Positions 58,761 through 64,000 of a DNA stretch of 64,000 bases are shown here, in pieces. The DNA comes from Rhizobacter sp. OV335 (GTDB lineage: Bacteria; Pseudomonadota; Gammaproteobacteria; Burkholderiales; Burkholderiaceae_C). The notes beneath the pieces were generated by a model. It was given only the letters and a program-made list of their open reading frames with translations. It had not been told where the DNA came from and searched no databases. Location of the stretch: assembly GCF_900142965.1 (NCBI RefSeq), contig NZ_FRCQ01000019.1, positions 79,703-143,702 on the forward strand, in the 5' to 3' direction. Position 1 is the stretch's first letter, and each line of letters begins with the position of its first letter. A program made the position numbers and the translations under genes.

Positions 58761-60620
58761 TCACTCCACGTGCGAGATCAGCACCCCCGGCGCCGGCTGC
58801 TGCTGGCCGTCGGCGGTGCCGGCCTCGCTGCCGACGCTGGCCGCCGGCAGCCGCCGCACCGCGACGCCGACCGACATCATGTCGACCACCAGCAGGTGCA
58901 GGATGCGCGAGATCATCGAGACGAAGGTGCTCGCGTCCTCGCTGTGCTCGACCGGGATGCACACCGTCGACTTGCGGGCGAGCGGTGACTGGCTCGCGGT
59001 GATCGCGATCACCTTCGCGCCGCGGTCCAGCGCGAGGCCGGCCGCCCGCGACAGCTCCGGCGGCTGGCCGGAGCTGGAGATGAACACCGCGACGTCGCTC
59101 GGCCCCAGCAACTCGGCGGCCATCGAATGCATCGACGGATCGGTGTGCGCGACCGACGAGATCCGGAAGCGGAACAGCTTGTGCTGCGCGTCCAGCGCGA
59201 CGATCGCCGAGTTGCCCATCGCATAGAACTCGACGCGCCGCGCCTCGCGCAGCAGCGAGATCGCGCGGTCGACCGCATCGACGTTCAGCGCCTCGCGGAA
59301 CTGCACGATGGCCGAGATCGTGTTGTCGAGCACCTTGGCGCACAGGTCGGCGGTGCCGTCCTGGCGACGCACCTGCGTGCGCTGCACCGGCAGCGTGCCG
59401 GTCAGCCCGGAGCCGAGCTTCAGCTTGAAGTCGGCCAGCCCCTGGAAGCCGAGCGAGCGGCAGAAGCGGATCACCGTCGGCTGGCTCACCTCGGCGCCTT
59501 GCGCGATCAGCGCGATCGGGTCGTTCAGCGCGGTGCGCGGGTTGTCGAGCACGAAGTTCGCGACACGCCGCTCGGCCGGCGACAGCGTCGTCACCGACGC
59601 CCGCACGCGCTCGAGCAGCGGGTGGCTGCCGTCGGCGTCCGGCACGTGGTCGGACAGCAGCGTCGAGATGCCCTGGAACACCAGGTTCTCGGCCGTCAGC
59701 ACGTAGGTCGGGATGCGGGCCACGTAGTCGCTCATGCGGCCCTTGGCCTCGAAGCGCTCGCGGAAGATGGCCTGCGCGAACAGAGGCCCGAGCCGCGGCA
59801 CGATGCCGCCGCCGACGTACATGCCACCGGTGGCACCGAGCGTCAGCGCGACGTCCGAGGCCATCGAGCCCAGCATGCCGCTGAACACCTCCAGCGTCTC
59901 GAGGCACGCGGCATCCTGGTGCTGCGCGCGCTGCACGATCTCGGCGGTCGACAGCTCGCGCTCCGATGCCTGCGCCTGGTGCAGTGCTTGATGAATGAGC
60001 TCGATGCCCGGCCCCGAGATCAGCCGCTCGGCCGACACCCGCGACATGCTCTTCCACGCATGCTGCAGCACCCGCATCTCGCGCTCGTCGCTGGGCGCGA
60101 AGTTCACATGGCCGCCTTCGGTGGCCAGCGTGGTCCAGCGGTCGCCGGACGGGATCAGGCCCGACACACCGAGCCCGGTGCCCGGCCCGAGCAGGCCGAT
60201 CACGCCGTTGGCCTGCGGCGCGCCGCCGCCCACCTGCACCCGGCCTTGCGGGCCGACGCCGGGCAGCGCCATCGCGAGCGCGGTGAAGTTGTTGACGACC
60301 AGCAGCGTCGACAGCTTCAGCTGCTGCTGCACCTCCTTGATCGAGAACGCCCAGTCGCGGTTCGTCATGCGCACCTGGTCGCCCTGGATCGGGTTGGCGA
60401 TCGACACCGCGCCGTGGCGGGGCTTGAGCTCGGGCACCGTCGCGAGGTAGGCCTGGATCACCTCGGTGATGCCGGCGTGGTCGCTGCACGGCAGCACCGC
60501 CACATGCTCGAACCGCCCCGGCGACGGCTCGATGCAGAAGCGCGCGTAGGTCGCGCCGATGTCGGCCAGCAGCCGCAGGTCGGTGAAAGGCGTCGAACGG
60601 TTGCTGAGGTCGATGGTCAT
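58761..60620 (-). CDS. glk: Fused glucokinase and RpiR/HexR-family regulator
   Basis: 619 residues. The N-terminal glucokinase (about 15-325) has LADIGATYARF for phosphate binding, NNFTALAMALPGV, GPGTGLGVSGL and EGGHVNFAP. The C-terminal half is an RpiR-type regulator: HTH (about 350-415, SQPTVIRFCRSLGFQGLADF) and SIS sugar-phosphate domain (about 460-600, VEFYAMGNSAIVALDAQHK, DVAVFISSSGQ). Such fusions are known in Burkholderiales and couple glucose phosphorylation to control of hexose catabolism. Its ATG overlaps the amylase stop (ATGA), so it is the last gene of the maltodextrin operon. Confidence 0.93.
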   Translation of the reverse strand: MTIDLSNRSTPFTDLRLLADIGATYARFCIEPSPGRFEHVAVLPCSDHAGITEVIQAYLATVPELKPRHGAVSIANPIQGDQVRMTNRDWAFSIKEVQQQLKLSTLLVVNNFTALAMALPGVGPQGRVQVGGGAPQANGVIGLLGPGTGLGVSGLIPSGDRWTTLATEGGHVNFAPSDEREMRVLQHAWKSMSRVSAERLISGPGIELIHQALHQAQASERELSTAEIVQRAQHQDAACLETLEVFSGMLGSMASDVALTLGATGGMYVGGGIVPRLGPLFAQAIFRERFEAKGRMSDYVARIPTYVLTAENLVFQGISTLLSDHVPDADGSHPLLERVRASVTTLSPAERRVANFVLDNPRTALNDPIALIAQGAEVSQPTVIRFCRSLGFQGLADFKLKLGSGLTGTLPVQRTQVRRQDGTADLCAKVLDNTISAIVQFREALNVDAVDRAISLLREARRVEFYAMGNSAIVALDAQHKLFRFRISSVAHTDPSMHSMAAELLGPSDVAVFISSSGQPPELSRAAGLALDRGAKVIAITASQSPLARKSTVCIPVEHSEDASTFVSMISRILHLLVVDMMSVGVAVRRLPAASVGSEAGTADGQQQPAPGVLISHVE

Positions 60621-62506
60621 GGAGGGGACAGCAGGGGAAGGGCGGGGGCAGGGGTGGCGGCCAGCGTGGCCGCGGGTGCCCGCTCGAGAAGGACGTAGCG
60701 AGAGGCGGCGAGGGTGACCCGGCCGTCGACGACTTCGACGCGCTGGCCGCTGTACGCGTCGCGCAGCGCCTCGCCATTGCCGAACGTGCCGCCGAGCGGC
60801 AGCGTGACGGTGCCATCCACCGCCATCGCGACCACCACCGCATCGCCGGTCGCGGCATCGACGCGGCTGAACACATACGGGCTGGCCGACAACTGGCGAT
60901 GCACGCCGCGTGCCAGCGCGACATGCCGCGCGCGGAAGCTGCCGAGGCGGCGCCAGTGCGCAAGCTGCGTGGTGTCGAGCGTGGCCCAGTTCATGTCGGA
61001 GCGGGTGGCCTGCTGCGGATCCGAGGCCGGCGCCGGGCCGGGCGGGCGCGCCGTCTCGTCGCCGTAGAAGACCTGCACCGCGCCAGGCGCGAGCATCAGC
61101 GCGGCGCCGGCCTGCACCAGGCGGCTGCGGTCGAACAGCCGCGTGTCGTGCGACGAGACGTAGCTCAGCGCGTTGTAGCCGGGCCGGCCCGACAGCAGCG
61201 ACGCGTAGCGGCTGTACAGCGCGTCGGGCTGCGCGAACTGCGGCACCTGGTCCTGGAATTCGAAGTTGATCAGCGCGTCGAAGCCGCTGTCGATCAGCGG
61301 GCTGCGCTCCGGCCCCTGGCCCCAATACTCGCCGACCATCCAGAACGGCTGGTCGTCGATCTTGTCGGCCGGGTGGCGCGCCTTCCAGTCGGCCAGCGCG
61401 GCGGTGGCCGAGCGCTTCAGCGCGGCCCAGGCTTCGGGCTCGACGTGCTTGACGGTGTCGGCGCGAAAGCCGTCGATGCCGTACTCGCGCACCCAGTCGC
61501 TGAGCCAGATCACGAGGTAGTCGCGCACCGTCGCGTCGGGCAGGTCGCGGGCGCGCGTGCCGGGCTTGGTGCGCAGGAAGGTGGGCAGCTTCACCCGCCC
61601 GGTGCTTTCGGTGCGGAAGTCGGGCAGGTAGGCGAGCTGCATCGTGAGGTCGTCGCGGCCGCCGTCGAGGTAGCCCGGCAGCCCGGCCCGCACCCACGAG
61701 CGGCCCCACCAGTCGGCGAAGTTGAAGCTGTTGTAGTCGATGAAGCCGTGGTAGTCGCGCAGCGTCGCGCGCTCGGAGCCGGGCCACAGCACCTTCAGGT
61801 TCAGCTCGCGGGCGGTCTGCAGGTCGAGGTAGCCGGGGTGGTTCATCACCACGTCGAACAGGATGCGGATGCCCTGGCGGTGCGCGGTGGCGACCATCTC
61901 GCGCAGCTCGTCGGGCGTGCCCATCGCCAGGTCGAGCACGGTGTAGTCGAGCGCGTAGTAGCCGTGGTACGCGTAGTGCTTGAAGGCCTTGTCGCCGCCG
62001 ACCACCCAGCCGTGGATCTGCTCGTAGGGCGCAGTGATCCAGATCGCGTTGACGCCGAGTTCGCGGAACCAGCCTTCGTTCAGCTTGTCGGTGATGCCTT
62101 TCAGGTCGCCGCCGTGGAAGGTGGCGATGTCGGCCGCCGGATCGGCCTCACGCTGGCGACCGTAGGCGTGGTCGTTGGCCGAGTTGCCGTTGGCGAAGCG
62201 GTCGGTGATGGCGAAGTAGACGATCGGGTTGTCGGCGAAGGCGCCGGGGACGGAGATCGGGCCGCTGATGGGTGGCGGGGCAGGGGGCTTCGGCGCGAGG
62301 GCGGGGGTCGTGCAGGCGGCGAGGAGAAGTGCTGTAAGCAGTACGAGGAGGTGGCAAAAAACTCCCGTTCGCCCTGAGCCTGTCGAAGGGTCGGACTGAG
62401 CTCGTCGAAGGCCCGCGTGCTGCGGCACCCACCCTTCGACACGGGCCCTCGACAGGCTCGGTCCCTGCTCAGGGCGAACGGGTGGTGGGCGAGTGGTTCC
62501 GCTCAT
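60617..62506 (-). CDS. GH13 alpha-amylase, probable lipoprotein
   Basis: 629 residues from an ATG overlapping the malG stop. GH13 motifs: DVVMNH (about 218-223), GFRADTVKH with nucleophile Asp near 350, acid/base Glu near 393 (GEYWG), and SSHDT near 453. A lipoprotein signal ([13 protein letters not shown]) lies at about 50-65, not at the N-terminus. The preceding codons are encoded by a dispersed palindromic repeat, so the true start may be a GTG (within WVPQHAG) nearer the signal. The C-terminal beta domain (about 540-625) is present. It should cut starch or maltodextrin for the adjacent transporter. Confidence 0.88.
   Translation of the reverse strand: MSGTTRPPPVRPEQGPSLSRARVEGWVPQHAGLRRAQSDPSTGSGRTGVFCHLLVLLTALLLAACTTPALAPKPPAPPPISGPISVPGAFADNPIVYFAITDRFANGNSANDHAYGRQREADPAADIATFHGGDLKGITDKLNEGWFRELGVNAIWITAPYEQIHGWVVGGDKAFKHYAYHGYYALDYTVLDLAMGTPDELREMVATAHRQGIRILFDVVMNHPGYLDLQTARELNLKVLWPGSERATLRDYHGFIDYNSFNFADWWGRSWVRAGLPGYLDGGRDDLTMQLAYLPDFRTESTGRVKLPTFLRTKPGTRARDLPDATVRDYLVIWLSDWVREYGIDGFRADTVKHVEPEAWAALKRSATAALADWKARHPADKIDDQPFWMVGEYWGQGPERSPLIDSGFDALINFEFQDQVPQFAQPDALYSRYASLLSGRPGYNALSYVSSHDTRLFDRSRLVQAGAALMLAPGAVQVFYGDETARPPGPAPASDPQQATRSDMNWATLDTTQLAHWRRLGSFRARHVALARGVHRQLSASPYVFSRVDAATGDAVVVAMAVDGTVTLPLGGTFGNGEALRDAYSGQRVEVVDGRVTLAASRYVLLERAPAATLAATPAPALPLLSPP
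62363..62482. repeat. Dispersed palindromic repeat, copy C, inside the amylase 5' region
   Basis: CCCGTTCGCCCTGAGCCTG starts the left half, and CCTCGACAGGCTCGGTCCCT plus GCTCAGGGCGAACGGG form the right half. The outer arms (62363-62378 and 62467-62482) are complementary. It lies between the malG stop and the amylase signal sequence, and is open in the amylase frame. Confidence 0.85.
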
Positions 62507-63393
62507 CCTTTGATCCCCCCGGCGGTGAGCCCCGAGATCATCCATTTCTGCGCCAGGATGAACACGATCGTGATCGGCAGCCCCGACAGGATGGCCGCTG
62601 CCGCGAAGTCGCCCCAGAGGTATTTCTGGTCGTACAGGAACAGCTTCGACCCGACGGCCAGCGTCAGCTTGGCTTCCTCGTGCAGCAGGATCGACGCGAC
62701 CGGGTACTCGATGATGGCCCCGATGAAGGCGAGCAGGAACACCACCATCAGGATCGGCACCGCCATCGGCAGCAGCACCAGCCGGAAGGCCTGCCACCGC
62801 GTCGCGCCATCGACCTTGGCCGCCTCCTCGATCTCCACCGGGATCGTGTCGTAGTAGCCCTTGATCGTCCACACGTGCAGCGCGATACCGCCGGAGTACG
62901 CGAGCAGCAGCGAGGCATGGCTGTCGATGCCGAAGAACGGGAAGACGCTGCCGATGCGGTCGAAGATCGCGAAGATCGCCACCAGCGCGAGCACCGCCGG
63001 GAACATCTGCATCAGCATCAGCCCGCCGAGCGCCATGCGCTTGCCGCGGAACTTCATGCGCGCGAAGGCGTAGGCGGCGGTGGTCGACAGCGTCAGCGTG
63101 ATCGCCGCGGTGAGGCTCGCGACCTTGACCGAGTTCCACAGCCACAGCAGCACCGGGAAGTCGGGCTTCACCAGCCGCCCGTCGGGCGCGGTGTACGAGA
63201 TGCCGAGCGCGAGCCTCCAGTGCTCGAAGCTGATGGTCTCGGGGATCAGGCTGCCGGCGGCGAAGTTGCCCGGGCGCAGCGAGATCGACAAAATCATCAG
63301 GAACGGGAAGATCACGAGCGCCGCGAGCGCGATCAGGAAGGCGTGCGCGGCCAGCACGCGCCAGCGGTGGCTCTTGTCGAGGACGATGGCCAT
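62503..63393 (-). CDS. malG: Maltose/maltodextrin ABC transporter permease MalG
   Basis: 296 residues with six membrane helices. The EAA loop [17 protein letters not shown] docks the ATPase Mal[17 protein letters not shown] and the C-terminal GLTAGGIKG are typical of MalG. It starts 8 bases after malF and its stop overlaps the amylase ATG. Confidence 0.93.
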   Translation of the reverse strand: MAIVLDKSHRWRVLAAHAFLIALAALVIFPFLMILSISLRPGNFAAGSLIPETISFEHWRLALGISYTAPDGRLVKPDFPVLLWLWNSVKVASLTAAITLTLSTTAAYAFARMKFRGKRMALGGLMLMQMFPAVLALVAIFAIFDRIGSVFPFFGIDSHASLLLAYSGGIALHVWTIKGYYDTIPVEIEEAAKVDGATRWQAFRLVLLPMAVPILMVVFLLAFIGAIIEYPVASILLHEEAKLTLAVGSKLFLYDQKYLWGDFAAAAILSGLPITIVFILAQKWMISGLTAGGIKG

Positions 63394-63401
63394 GTGCGTT
63401 G

Positions 63402-64000
63402 CTACCTGGGTTCGTCGCTGGAGATCTTCGTGAACCGCATCTGCACCAGCGAGATGGCTGCGACCATCGCGAAGATCACCGTCGAGATCGCCGCGGCGAG
63501 CCCGAACTGCTGGCCCGAGTCCTGGAACGCGATGCGGTAGGTGTAGCTCACCAGCAGGTCGGTGGTGCCGGCCGGAACGCTCGTGTCGAGGAAGTCGGGG
63601 CGCCCGCCGGTGAGCAGGCTGATCAGCACGAAGTTGTTGAAGTTGAACGCGAAGGCCGAGATCAGCAACGGCGTCAGCGGTTTCAGGATCAACGGCAGCG
63701 TGATGCGCCAGAAATTGGTGAACGGCCCGGCGCCGGCCACCGCCGAGGCCTCGTACAGGTCGGCGGGGATCGCCTTGATCAGCCCCGAGCAGATCACCAT
63801 CATGTACGGGTAGCCCAGCCACACGTTGACGATCAGCAGCATCACCTTCGCGAGCGTCGGGTCCGAGAACCACGCCGGCTTGATGCCGAACAGCGCATCG
63901 AGGATCAGGTTGATCTCGCCGAAGTTGTTGTTGAACAGGCCCTTGAAGACCAGGATGGAAATGAACCCCGGCACCGCATACGGCAGGAACAGCAGCGTGC
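63402..64000 (-). CDS. malF: Maltose/maltodextrin ABC transporter permease MalF, 5' end outside the window
   Basis: The C-terminal 198 or so codons are visible; the frame is open to the window edge ([19 protein letters not shown]). The EAA loop reads [20 protein letters not shown], and [24 protein letters not shown] and [13 protein letters not shown] are MalF hallmarks. It forms the membrane channel with MalG. malE and malK are expected further right or elsewhere. Confidence 0.93.
   Translation of the reverse strand, partial: TLLFLPYAVPGFISILVFKGLFNNNFGEINLILDALFGIKPAWFSDPTLAKVMLLIVNVWLGYPYMMVICSGLIKAIPADLYEASAVAGAGPFTNFWRITLPLILKPLTPLLISAFAFNFNNFVLISLLTGGRPDFLDTSVPAGTTDLLVSYTYRIAFQDSGQQFGLAAAISTVIFAMVAAISLVQMRFTKISSDEPR

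Noticed and set aside
1..64000. CRISPR array
   Set aside because: No regularly spaced direct repeats and no cas genes were seen; the only short tandem run is TGGGC at 40861-40883.
1..64000. Intact insertion sequence or integrase
   Set aside because: No transposase or full integrase frame was found despite the mosaic regions; the element ends could not be defined.

Overview
The window is high-GC DNA with strong third-position GC bias, so nearly every gene carries long spurious open frames on the other strand. Gene content points to a betaproteobacterium of the Burkholderiales (Leptothrix/Rubrivivax/Methylibium-like): a fused glucokinase-RpiR regulator, a MipA gene next to an OmpR-type two-component system, PEP-CTERM proteins, and the dispersed CCCGTTCGCCCTGAGC palindrome common in that order. 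This placement is an inference.

0-20 kb is an accessory, conflict-type region. A partial membrane protein and a peptidoglycan amidase are followed by a HigB/HigA toxin-antitoxin pair. A leftward five-gene operon (2662-11838) encodes a large cell-wall hydrolase fusion, two proteins with HExxH motifs, a small linker protein and an 813-residue protein of unknown function. Divergent from it are a CHAT (caspase-like) protease and a 1547-residue nSTAND NTPase with a WD40-type C-terminus. Facing them are a cytosolic trypsin with a PDZ domain and a TRYPCO1 (trypsin-co-occurring) protein. Together these look like a multi-protease, NTPase-controlled immunity or programmed-death island.

20-37 kb is mostly ordinary signalling and envelope function: two cyclic-di-GMP proteins, a LysE exporter, a tandem pair of HAF-repeat PEP-CTERM proteins, MgtC, a VanX-type dipeptidase, a Ser/Thr kinase with a TPR-like region, a chemotaxis receptor, and MipA with a QseB/QseC-like two-component system. 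The mipA/regulator intergenic region holds four copies of NTGAA at exact 11-bp spacing, a likely binding array for the response regulator. A probable exported nucleotidyltransferase toxin lies at 30.7-31.7 kb.

37-41 kb is lower-GC mosaic debris. It holds small zinc-ribbon and membrane proteins, fragments of rbsD and rbsK, other remnants and a tRNA-Ser(GGA). 41-45 kb is housekeeping: an SPFH/NfeD pair and an inducible-type basic amino-acid decarboxylase.

45-55.7 kb is a secreted SpvB/TcB-like protein translationally coupled to an RHS protein. The RHS protein has a nuclease-like toxic tip and is followed by five small genes that look like an immunity array. 55.7-64 kb holds a decayed flavoprotein gene, a periplasmic catalase with OxyR, and a maltodextrin operon (malF-malG-amylase-glucokinase/RpiR) running off the right edge.
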